64,000 nucleotides of DNA, taken from a candidate division WWE3 bacterium RIFCSPHIGHO2_01_FULL_40_23. GTDB lineage: Bacteria; Patescibacteria; WWE3; UBA101185; 2-01-FULL-41-18. The stretch spans positions 1 to 64,000 of the forward strand of contig MEUZ01000004.1 of NCBI GenBank assembly GCA_001772615.1, written 5' to 3'. The notes under the pieces were generated by a model that saw only the letters and a program-made list of their open reading frames with translations, was not told the origin of the DNA and did not search any database. Shown piece by piece: positions 32,265 to 39,468 of the stretch; positions within the stretch are counted from its first letter, which is position 1; every line of letters begins with the position of its first letter. Position numbers and translations under genes: made by a program.

Positions 32265-33107
32265 ATGGAAGTGAAAGTTGAAAAACTCCCAAAATCAACC
32301 GTTAAACTCATAATTAAAATTGAATCCGATAAAGTCAAGGAAACTTACCAGCATGTACTTTCGGAGTTCGCAGAAGAGACCGAAATGGAAGGCTTTAGAA
32401 AAGGCAAAGCCCCACTTCCTCTAGTTGAAAAGACAGTAAAAGAAGGTGACCTTAATGGAGAAACCATAAACCACCTGCTAAGGCAGTATTACACATCAGC
32501 TCTAAAAGAGCACATGATTAAACCCGTTGGTAATCCTAAGGTAATAATCAAGGCTTTCTCAAAAGACGCGGATTTCGAATTTGAGGCCGAAATTGCAGTT
32601 AAGCCAGATATAGCCCTAGGAGACTACAAATCAAAACTTAAACAAGTCCATCTAAAGAAAAACCTTGAAAACAAAGACGAAAAGCAAAGCCTAAACATTG
32701 AAGATGTTATATTCGCTGTATCGGAAGTTTGCGAGGTGGAGTTTTCAGACATTTTGGTAGAAGAAGAAGTAAATAGAATGCTTGGGAGGCTCCTCCAACA
32801 AGCTGAAACCCTCGGATTAAACATAGAGCAGTACCTTTCAGCGCAAAACAAAACAGTTGAACAGCTGCGAAAAGAGTATGAGGAAACAGCGAAGAAAAAC
32901 ATTAAAGCCGAGTTCGCTTTGTCTAAAGCAATTGAGCAAGAGGACATTAAAGTAGAGGATAGCGAAATAGAAGAAGCCATAAACGCTGTCCCTGACGAAA
33001 AAGTAAGGGAGGAACTTCAAAACGGGACAGACAGGTGGTATATTATCAGTATACTGGCTAAAAACAAGCTTATTAAAAAATTAATAGATGAAACGGAGGG
33101 TAAATAA
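32265..33107 (+). CDS. tig: Trigger factor lacking the PPIase domain
   Basis: 280 residues against ~430 in most bacteria. The N-terminal ribosome-binding domain (~1-125) has the signature GFRKGKAPLPLVEK at ~46-59. The FKBP-type PPIase domain is missing: residue ~130 passes straight into the helical C-terminal chaperone arms (DILVEEEVNRMLGRLL onward). It binds ribosomes and shelters new chains; prolyl isomerisation is presumably absent. It is followed 1 bp later by clpP, as in many bacteria. Confidence 0.9.
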   Translation: MEVKVEKLPKSTVKLIIKIESDKVKETYQHVLSEFAEETEMEGFRKGKAPLPLVEKTVKEGDLNGETINHLLRQYYTSALKEHMIKPVGNPKVIIKAFSKDADFEFEAEIAVKPDIALGDYKSKLKQVHLKKNLENKDEKQSLNIEDVIFAVSEVCEVEFSDILVEEEVNRMLGRLLQQAETLGLNIEQYLSAQNKTVEQLRKEYEETAKKNIKAEFALSKAIEQEDIKVEDSEIEEAINAVPDEKVREELQNGTDRWYIISILAKNKLIKKLIDETEGK

Positions 33108-33108
33108 T

Positions 33109-33717
33109 ATGTCAACTTCCAAAGGTCAACTAATCCCTGTAGTGGTAGAGAAAGATCCTAAAGGTTTTGAAAGATCGTATGATATATATTCAAGGCTTTT
33201 AAAAGATAGAATTGTTTTCCTTCAAGACCAAATAGACACTTTTCATGCAAATATAGTAATAGCCCAGCTTTTATTCCTGCAGGCTGAAAATCCTAAAGAG
33301 GATATAAAGCTTTATATAAACAGCCCAGGGGGAAGCGTGTACGCAGGAATGGCGGTTTATGACACTATCAAACACTTATCCTGTGACATTTCAACTATTG
33401 CAGTTGGGATGGCGGCGTCCATGGCTTCTTTAATACTCTCTGCAGGAACCAAAGGCAAAAGGTACGCTCTTCCTAACTCTATAGTTTTAATACATCAACC
33501 TCTAATGCATGGGCTTGAAGGTCAGGCTTCGGACATTGAAATTCATGCCAAAGAACTTTTAAGGTTAAAAGATATGAGCGCTGAAGTTTTGGCAAAAAAT
33601 ACTGGTCAGAAAAAGGATAAGATATTAAGGGATATGGATAGAGATTTCTTTATGACTGCAAAAGAGTCTAAAGAATACGGGATTATAGATAACGTGTTTG
33701 AAGAGAAGAAAGCTTAA
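33109..33717 (+). CDS. clpP: ATP-dependent Clp protease proteolytic subunit
   Basis: 202 residues from ATG 33109, set by Shine-Dalgarno GGAGG about 10 bp upstream; the in-frame ATG at 33088 lies inside tig. The catalytic triad is visible: Ser in VGMAASMASL, His in LIHQPL, Asp in DMDRDFFM. INSPGGSVYAGMAVYD is the family core. It forms the barrel fed by ClpX or ClpC ATPases, which are not in this window. The usual GQAAS is GMAAS here. Confidence 0.95.
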   Translation: MSTSKGQLIPVVVEKDPKGFERSYDIYSRLLKDRIVFLQDQIDTFHANIVIAQLLFLQAENPKEDIKLYINSPGGSVYAGMAVYDTIKHLSCDISTIAVGMAASMASLILSAGTKGKRYALPNSIVLIHQPLMHGLEGQASDIEIHAKELLRLKDMSAEVLAKNTGQKKDKILRDMDRDFFMTAKESKEYGIIDNVFEEKKA

Positions 33718-33720
33718 GCT

Positions 33721-33776
33721 TGGTGGGTCTGTGCCACGTTAAATTTGCGAAAGCAAGTTTTCACGTGGTGGGTCTG
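33721..33776 (-). repeat. 11-bp duplication of tRNA-Val(GAC) 3' end with hairpin between
   Basis: On the minus strand CAGACCCACCA ends the tRNA (33766-33776) and recurs at 33721-33731. Between them CCACGT...ACGTGG folds as a hairpin whose first strand starts with the tRNA CCA, with an inner AACTTGC/GCAAATT-like stem. It is a smaller version of the duplications behind tRNA-Phe and tRNA-Leu(UAG), without their conserved core. Confidence 0.7.
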
Positions 33777-33842
33777 ATAGGACTCGAACCTATGACCTTC
33801 TCGATGTCAACGAGACGCTCTAACCAACTGAGCTACAGACCC
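33769..33842 (-). tRNA. tRNA-Val(GAC)
   Basis: Minus-strand acceptor GGGTCTG pairs with CAGACCC. Anticodon stem TCTCG/CGAGA holds TTGACAT, anticodon GAC. T-loop GTTCGAGTC; CCA encoded at 33766-33768. With Val(UAC) at 6541 it gives two Val acceptors. Confidence 0.95.
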
Positions 33843-33919
33843 CCGCAACCTTAACTATATTAATTAATTACCCTCATTAAATCAACTTTAAACCTTCTAG
33901 ATACGAAATCACATTTTAC

Positions 33920-33947
33920 TTGACAGGAAACCTATAGTCCGTATAAT
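33920..33947 (+). promoter_or_regulatory. Consensus sigma-70 promoter
   Basis: TTGACA (33920-33925), 16-bp spacer, TATAAT (33942-33947). Both boxes match consensus exactly. A ~30-nt leader with AAGGAG follows before ATG 33984. Confidence 0.85.
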
Positions 33948-33983
33948 TAGAGAAACTTTAGAGATCATTAAGGAGAAGACAAG

Positions 33984-34346
33984 ATGGAGCTCTATCTTTT
34001 GTTTATCGGGGGTATAACCCTTGTGGGAATTACCCTTTTCCTTGGGGTTTGGGCTTTGTCCAGGATCAGGGTGAGCCTTCCCGTCACGAGTCTGCCGAAA
34101 ATCAAAGGGCCTCCTCGGCTTAATGAGCAACCCGCGAAGGCAAAGATCCTTTCTGCATGGAGGTCGGACAAAGGCGCACTGGTTATTAATACTGCTTCTG
34201 CACGTAAGTTCCCTACGACTGCACCAAAGGCTAAAGGCCATGGCTACCGCAAAGCAATGAAAATTGTGAAGGGGCGGGGTAGGCATCCTCATCTCCACTC
34301 AAGAAACGCGCTCAAGTGGGCACGTTTAACTCTTAGAACCGCGTAG
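33984..34346 (+). CDS. Orphan single-TM basic protein
   Basis: 120 residues: one N-terminal TM (~3-26), then a strongly basic tail (KAKGHGYRKAMKIVKGRGRHPHLHSR) with no acidic stretch. The tail would bind nucleic acid or an anionic polymer. Expression signals are unusually complete for this genome: consensus promoter, Shine-Dalgarno AAGGAGAAG and a strong terminator, and it is transcribed alone. Base use is more GC-rich than the neighbours, with CGN Arg codons. No family recognised; possibly acquired. Confidence 0.65.
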   Translation: MELYLLFIGGITLVGITLFLGVWALSRIRVSLPVTSLPKIKGPPRLNEQPAKAKILSAWRSDKGALVINTASARKFPTTAPKAKGHGYRKAMKIVKGRGRHPHLHSRNALKWARLTLRTA

Positions 34347-34353
34347 AACATCT

Positions 34354-34388
34354 AAGACCGTCGCACACGCACCTGTGGCGGTCTTTTT
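34354..34388 (+). terminator. Rho-independent terminator
   Basis: AAGACCG pairs with CGGTCTT (34379-34385) with an inner CACA/TGTG stem, followed by TTTTT. Terminates the 33984-34346 gene just before the convergent truB end. Confidence 0.85.
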
Positions 34389-34390
34389 AC

Positions 34391-35065
34391 TTAAAGATCA
34401 TCCAAATTTAAACTATCTTCAACTTTAAATTTTCCAACCATTGTTCTGACAAGTTTAATAAGAGTTGCTCCTGTACCCATCTTTTTACCAAGATCATGAG
34501 CCAAGGATCTAATATATGTTCCTGATTGACATACAACTCTAATGGAAAGGACAGGAAAATCCTTTTTGACTTTTTCAACTCGTTTTACCTCAAATCCCTC
34601 AACTTTAATATCCTTAATCTCAACTTCTCTTACGGGAAGAGCTGTATAATTTTTAACCCCAGATCTTGCAATGTCATACAGTCTTCTTCCTTTTACTTTA
34701 ACTGCGGAATAAAAAGGGACCACCTGTTTTATCTTTCCCAAAAAAGAGCTGATAACTTCATTAAACTCATACGCTTTAAAAGCGGTTTCGGGATTCTCAT
34801 AGACACAAGTTATTTTCCCTTCTAAATCATATGTGTCCGTTTCAATTCCAAAGGCAATCCCCGCGTAATATTCCTTCTCAAGATGCATGTAGGAATTCTG
34901 ATTTTTAGTTTCCTCATCTGTTAGAACAATAAGAACTCCTTCAGCCATCGGGTCCAAAGTTCCTGCATGTCCGGCTTTTCTAACACCAAGCTTTTCCTTC
35001 ACTATTTTAACGACATCAAAACTTGTGAACCCTTTTGGTTTAAAAACATTCAAAACTTCGCCCAT
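34391..35065 (-). CDS. truB: tRNA pseudouridine-55 synthase
   Basis: 224 residues, shorter than the usual ~300. The catalytic block KAGHAGTLDPMAEGVLIV holds the nucleophile Asp; YYAGIAFGIETDTYDLEG and PFYSAVKVKGRRLYD are family segments; CQSGTYIRSLAHDLG closes the core. The C-terminal PUA domain is absent. It makes pseudouridine in the T-loop, next to C56, where the tRNA-end duplications of this window begin. Transcribed alone on the minus strand. Confidence 0.93.
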   Translation of the reverse strand: MGEVLNVFKPKGFTSFDVVKIVKEKLGVRKAGHAGTLDPMAEGVLIVLTDEETKNQNSYMHLEKEYYAGIAFGIETDTYDLEGKITCVYENPETAFKAYEFNEVISSFLGKIKQVVPFYSAVKVKGRRLYDIARSGVKNYTALPVREVEIKDIKVEGFEVKRVEKVKKDFPVLSIRVVCQSGTYIRSLAHDLGKKMGTGATLIKLVRTMVGKFKVEDSLNLDDL

Positions 35066-35131
35066 AACACAAATATATCAAATAAGACCTACAAACCGAC
35101 CTAAGCCGGGTACTATAGACTCCCCATGTGA

Positions 35132-35167
35132 TACAATACATCCCGCGGGCAGAAAGCCCTATTTTTT
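35132..35167 (+). promoter_or_regulatory. typA promoter and leader hairpin
   Basis: An extended -10 TGATACAAT (TACAAT 35132-35137) is followed by GGGC-AGAAA-GCCC (35147-35159) and a TATTTTTT run that ends directly at ATG 35168. A hairpin plus T-run inside a leader looks like an attenuator, but the stem is only 4-5 bp. Confidence 0.45.
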
Positions 35168-36997
35168 ATGACCAAAACAAGAAACGACATTAGAAATATC
35201 GCAATAATTGCCCATGTTGACCACGGAAAGACCACACTCGTGGATGGAATGCTAAAGCAAACTAAAGTTTTCAGGGAAAACCAGGCTGAAATGAACCAGG
35301 ATACAATTCTTGATTCAAACCAACTTGAAAGAGAAAAAGGAATTACAATCTTTGCCAAAAATGCGTCTATTCACTACAGGGGCATCAAAATAAACATAAT
35401 TGATACCCCGGGTCATGCAGATTTTGGCGGAGAAGTGGAAAGGGTTTTAAACATGGCGGACGGAGCACTATTAATAGTTGATTCATCGGAAGGGCCAATG
35501 GCCCAAACCAAGTTTGTTCTAAAGAAAGCTCTTGATCTAAACCTTAAGATTATCCTTGTTATAAATAAACTGGACAAAAAAGACCAAAGATCGAAAGAGG
35601 TTTTAAAACTCACGGAACACCTTTTCCTGGACCTCTCCAAAAATGATGAACAACTTCATTTCCCCGTAATTTATGCTATTGGAAGAGAAGGAAAAGCCTA
35701 CAGCTCATTTGAAGACTTCAAACAAAATAAATCTCAAAATCTTATTCCGCTCCTTGATAAGATAATTGACTTTTTTCACGGTCCGAATGTCAGCGAAACA
35801 GACCCCTTTCAAATGCTTGTTACTTCTCTTGATTTTGATTCACATCTTGGAAAACACGCAATTGGTAAAGTGTTGTCAGGTAGCGTTAAAAAAGGAAACG
35901 AGCTAAAACTCTTTGGTAAACATGAGTCATCCCTAGTCAAAGTTGAAAAAGTTCTCGTTACAGAAGGTCTCTCAAAATTAGAGGTGCCTGAAGCAAAGGC
36001 CGGTGAGATTGTAACACTTGTCGGAATTTCCGGTGCCAAAATCGGGGATACTATTGCAGGTAAATCCATAGAAAAAGCGCTTCCTAGAATAGAAGTTACT
36101 GAACCAACTTTAAAAATAACAATCGGAGCAAACACTTCACCTTTTTCAGGACTTGAAGGAAAGTATGTTACTTCAAGAGTCCTTGGTGAGAGGCTAATGC
36201 AGGAAGTTGAAACAAATGTAGCTTTAAATGTTGTCCCTAATCCAAATGGCAATGACTTCATTGTGTCTGGAAGAGGCGAGCTTCATCTTGCAGTATTAAT
36301 TGAAACCTTAAGAAGAGAAGGATTTGAACTTCAAGTTTCAAGGCCCGAAGTTATATACAAAGAAAAAGACGGAAAAACGCTTGAACCCATAGAAGATGTA
36401 ATTATTGAGGTTAAAGATAGTTTTATAGGAAATATAACATCTGAAATGGGCGGGAGAAGAGCAAAACTTCTTGATATGAAAAGCGATGGGAGCGGGAATA
36501 CGCATCTGGAATATAAAATACCGGTGAAAAATCTTCTTGGCTTTAGATCACAGTTTTTAACCCTGACCAAAGGGACAGGGGTAGTTAATACATCATTTCA
36601 TGGCTATGAACCTGCTTTGGAATTTAACACAAAACTAAGAAACGGTGTTTTAATAGCTTCGGATTCTGGTACTGCGACTCTTAACGGTCTGGAAGTAGCG
36701 CAGGGTAGGGGAGTAACTTTTATTTATCCAGGAACAAAAGTGTATGAAGGGATGATTATTGGATTAAACACAAGAAGTGAAGATATTGAAATAAATGTTG
36801 TAAAAGAAAAAACGCTAACTAACGTGAGAAGTGGAAATGACGCACGAGGTATTCTCCTTTCCCCTCCAAAAATATTAAGCCTTGAAGAAGCGCTCACCTT
36901 TATAGAAGGAGATGAGTTGTTAGAAGTTACTCCCAAAAACCTACGGCTTAGAAAAAGAATTCTAAAGAAAGACTTAAGATACAAATCAAAAAGATAG
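35168..36997 (+). CDS. typA: Translational GTPase TypA/BipA
   Basis: 609 residues. G1 AHVDHGKTTLVDGML, switch II DTPGHADFGGEVERV, G4 NKLDK, then EF-G-like domains II, III and V and the TypA-specific C-terminal domain (LTNVRSGNDARGILLSPPK). It binds ribosomes under stress and helps assembly of the 50S subunit. Length is normal. It is transcribed alone, after a short leader with a hairpin. Confidence 0.95.
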   Translation: MTKTRNDIRNIAIIAHVDHGKTTLVDGMLKQTKVFRENQAEMNQDTILDSNQLEREKGITIFAKNASIHYRGIKINIIDTPGHADFGGEVERVLNMADGALLIVDSSEGPMAQTKFVLKKALDLNLKIILVINKLDKKDQRSKEVLKLTEHLFLDLSKNDEQLHFPVIYAIGREGKAYSSFEDFKQNKSQNLIPLLDKIIDFFHGPNVSETDPFQMLVTSLDFDSHLGKHAIGKVLSGSVKKGNELKLFGKHESSLVKVEKVLVTEGLSKLEVPEAKAGEIVTLVGISGAKIGDTIAGKSIEKALPRIEVTEPTLKITIGANTSPFSGLEGKYVTSRVLGERLMQEVETNVALNVVPNPNGNDFIVSGRGELHLAVLIETLRREGFELQVSRPEVIYKEKDGKTLEPIEDVIIEVKDSFIGNITSEMGGRRAKLLDMKSDGSGNTHLEYKIPVKNLLGFRSQFLTLTKGTGVVNTSFHGYEPALEFNTKLRNGVLIASDSGTATLNGLEVAQGRGVTFIYPGTKVYEGMIIGLNTRSEDIEINVVKEKTLTNVRSGNDARGILLSPPKILSLEEALTFIEGDELLEVTPKNLRLRKRILKKDLRYKSKR

Positions 36998-37031
36998 GAA
37001 GCGAAACGCCAAATGATACGTCAACGCTTCC
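36986..37031 (-). terminator. Terminator of the 37021-37407 gene
   Basis: On the minus strand GGAAGCG (37025-37031) pairs with CGCTTCC (36997-37003) and is followed by TATCTTTTT. The stem overlaps both this gene's stop region and the typA stop codon. Confidence 0.7.
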
Positions 37032-37407
37032 CATTCAATCTATCAAGCTCGCGCCTTAATTCTTCTTGACTCTTCCCACTTAAGTTTTTCCCGTTTTCGT
37101 CCCCTTTGTACTTGATGATAACGGCACCCGATCTTCCAATACCATTCAAGAGTGAAAGTTCGTGCGCAACTACCACAACATGAACCTTTCCTTCCGCTCC
37201 CAATTTCTTAATGAACCAGCCGACGCCTTGGTAGTAAACAACAATTACCAAGTCCCATCTTTGCTCCTCCAAAAATCTTAAAGCCTCCCTAATTGACCCG
37301 GCAACAACAGTTTCAAATCCTTTCTCTTCCACTATCCGGATCAAACTCACATCAATGCGAACAAATACTTCTCCCTTAGCTTCAACTAACAAGCATCTTT
37401 TATCCAT
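37021..37407 (-). CDS. Receiver-like small protein (degenerate), orphan
   Basis: 128 residues with alternating strands and helices like a CheY fold: LLVEAK, SIREALRFLEEQRWDLVIVVYY, VHVVVVAHELSLLN. The order matches receiver domains but the acidic pocket and phospho-Asp are missing (DLVIVVYYQG where D-x-x-M-P would be), so phosphorylation is unlikely. The tail (SGKSQEELRRELDRLNGK) is a charged helix. Shine-Dalgarno AGAAGGAGAGG on the minus strand just before ATG 37407. Monocistronic with its own terminator. Function unknown. Confidence 0.6.
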   Translation of the reverse strand: MDKRCLLVEAKGEVFVRIDVSLIRIVEEKGFETVVAGSIREALRFLEEQRWDLVIVVYYQGVGWFIKKLGAEGKVHVVVVAHELSLLNGIGRSGAVIIKYKGDENGKNLSGKSQEELRRELDRLNGKR

Positions 37408-37470
37408 GGTCCTCTCCTTCTGTTATAAAGATCATTATTATCAGGATTTACTAAAATGTATAGTAGTGCC

Positions 37471-37499
37471 TTGACTTAAGTTTTATAACACGGTTTAAT
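37471..37499 (+). promoter_or_regulatory. Candidate thrS promoter with long leader
   Basis: TTGACT (37471-37476), 17-bp spacer, TTTAAT (37494-37499). The following ~130 nt hold an ACCCC-GTAA-GGGGT hairpin (37555-37568) and a nearer TATAAA box (37615-37620). There is no T-box signature. Confidence 0.4.
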
Positions 37500-37638
37500 A
37501 TCCTAAATGATTCTTGACTATTCAATACATGAACTTGTAACCCTTTTCACCACAACCCCGTAAGGGGTAATAAATTCACACACCAGCTTAATATTTTTCT
37601 AATCATTAAAAAGGTATAAAATGATTTATAAGGACACT

Positions 37639-39429
37639 ATGAGCAAAATGAAAAAAGAATTAAAAAATGATCCGCTAATGCCGATGAGACATTCCTGTGA
37701 GCATGTTTTACATCAGGCTATGGTTGAACTTTATCCAGGATTAAAAAGAGCAATGGGTCCGGCAACGGCCGAGGGCTTCTACCACGATTTTGATTACGAT
37801 GGAAAAATATCGGAAGAAGACTTTTCTAAAATTGAAGAGAGAATGACAGAAATTATTAGGAGAGACCTTCCCTTTATCAAAGAAGAGATATCCGTAAATG
37901 AAGCCAAGAAATTATTTTCAGATAACGAGTACAAACTGGATTGGATAAACGATATAAAAGACAGGGGAGAAAAACTAACGATTTACTGGACGGGAAAACC
38001 CCACGAAAAAGGCTCCAACGTTGACCTTTGCGCCGGTCCTCATGTCTCTTCAACGGGAAAAATCGGCCCATTTAAACTCTTAAGCATTGCAGGCGCCTAC
38101 TGGCATGGAAATGAAAAAAACAAAATGCTTACAAGAATTTACGGTACCTGCTTTGAGAAGAAAGAAGATCTTGATAAGTACCTTAAGCAACTAGAAGAAG
38201 CCAAAAAAAGAGATCACAGAAAGCTTGGTCAGGAACTTGACCTTTTCTCGTTTGCGGATGAGGTTGGCCCGGGACTTGTCCTTTGGTCACCAAAAGGCGC
38301 CATTATAAGAGAGGAGCTTGAAAAACTTGCCAAAGAAACCGAAAAAAAGTTGGGATATCAAAGGGTTGCAACTCCCCATATAGCAAAGCACACACTCTTT
38401 GAAATATCAGGACATCTTCCTTATTACAAAGACGACATGTACAGTCCCATGATGATAGAAGGCGAGGAATATTACCTTAAAGGCATGAACTGCCCTCACC
38501 ATCATATGATCTATAAGTCCAAAAAAAGATCGTATAAAGAGCTCCCTCTAAGATACGCTGAATACGGAATGGTTTACAGGTTTGAACAATCAGGCGCCTT
38601 ATTTGGATTAATGAGGGTAAGAAGCATTTGCCAAAATGACGCTCACATATATTGCACGGAGGAACAGGCTGAAGAGGAATTCCTGAAAGTTTTAGAGCTT
38701 CATGACTTTTACTATAAATTATTCGGATTAACAAGAGATGATTACTATATAGTTATGGGCCTTCCCGATCCCAAGAAAAAGGATAAGTACCACGGTGATA
38801 AGGCTTTGTGGGATAAAGCGGAAAAGCTGATGAGAGGCGCAATAAGTAAATCAGGCATGCACTCGGTTGATGATATAGGTGGCGCGGCGTTTTACGGTCC
38901 AAAAATAGACATAAATATTAGATCAGTAACTGGTAGAGAATTCGGAGCCTCAACCAACCAGCTTGACCTTTACATGCCGGGGCGATTTAACCTTACGTAT
39001 ACTGATAAAGACGGGTCAGAAAAGCTTTGCGTTGCAATCCACAGAGCTCCGCTTGGTTCACATGAAAGATTCATAGGCTTTCTAATTGAGCACTTCGCGG
39101 GTGCATTCCCCGTGTGGCTCTCACCGGTGCAAGTAAAAATTATCCCGATTTCAGAAAACGAGCTTTCCTACGCCCGTAAAATTGAAGCAAACCTTGATGA
39201 AGCCGGGTTAAGGGCAGAGGTTGATGATAGATCTGAAACAATGCAGGCAAAAATAAGAGACGCCCAGCTTCAAAAAGTGCCTTACATGTTTATAATTGGG
39301 AAAAAGGAATCGGAAGCTGGTACCATAAGCATTAGGTTGAGAACAGGCGAAAACATTCCTGATGTAAAAGAGGACGAGGCCATAGGCAGAGTTTTAAAGA
39401 TGTATAAGGAAAGAAGCCTTGATCTCTAA
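37639..39429 (+). CDS. thrS: Threonyl-tRNA synthetase without TGS domain
   Basis: 596 residues from ATG 37639 (an in-frame ATG at 37621 abuts a TATAAA box). It starts directly with the editing domain: HSCEHVLHQA (HxxxH) and LCAGPHV; so the usual N-terminal TGS domain is missing. The class II core follows: motif 1 region after EISGHLPYYKDDMY, MNCPHHH with the zinc Cys, motif 2 RFEQSGALFGLMRVR, motif 3 HRAPLGSHERFIGFLIEH; then the anticodon-binding domain (VWLSPVQVKIIPIS). Charges tRNA-Thr. Transcribed away from the orphan at 37021. Confidence 0.95.
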   Translation: MSKMKKELKNDPLMPMRHSCEHVLHQAMVELYPGLKRAMGPATAEGFYHDFDYDGKISEEDFSKIEERMTEIIRRDLPFIKEEISVNEAKKLFSDNEYKLDWINDIKDRGEKLTIYWTGKPHEKGSNVDLCAGPHVSSTGKIGPFKLLSIAGAYWHGNEKNKMLTRIYGTCFEKKEDLDKYLKQLEEAKKRDHRKLGQELDLFSFADEVGPGLVLWSPKGAIIREELEKLAKETEKKLGYQRVATPHIAKHTLFEISGHLPYYKDDMYSPMMIEGEEYYLKGMNCPHHHMIYKSKKRSYKELPLRYAEYGMVYRFEQSGALFGLMRVRSICQNDAHIYCTEEQAEEEFLKVLELHDFYYKLFGLTRDDYYIVMGLPDPKKKDKYHGDKALWDKAEKLMRGAISKSGMHSVDDIGGAAFYGPKIDINIRSVTGREFGASTNQLDLYMPGRFNLTYTDKDGSEKLCVAIHRAPLGSHERFIGFLIEHFAGAFPVWLSPVQVKIIPISENELSYARKIEANLDEAGLRAEVDDRSETMQAKIRDAQLQKVPYMFIIGKKESEAGTISIRLRTGENIPDVKEDEAIGRVLKMYKERSLDL

Positions 39430-39468
39430 AAATGATACAAACAACCATACCGTTAGTGAGTAATCCTG

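Noticed and set aside
37500..37620. T-box or other riboswitch upstream of thrS
   Set aside because: No T-box sequence, specifier loop or terminator/antiterminator pair; only a small ACCCC/GGGGT hairpin.
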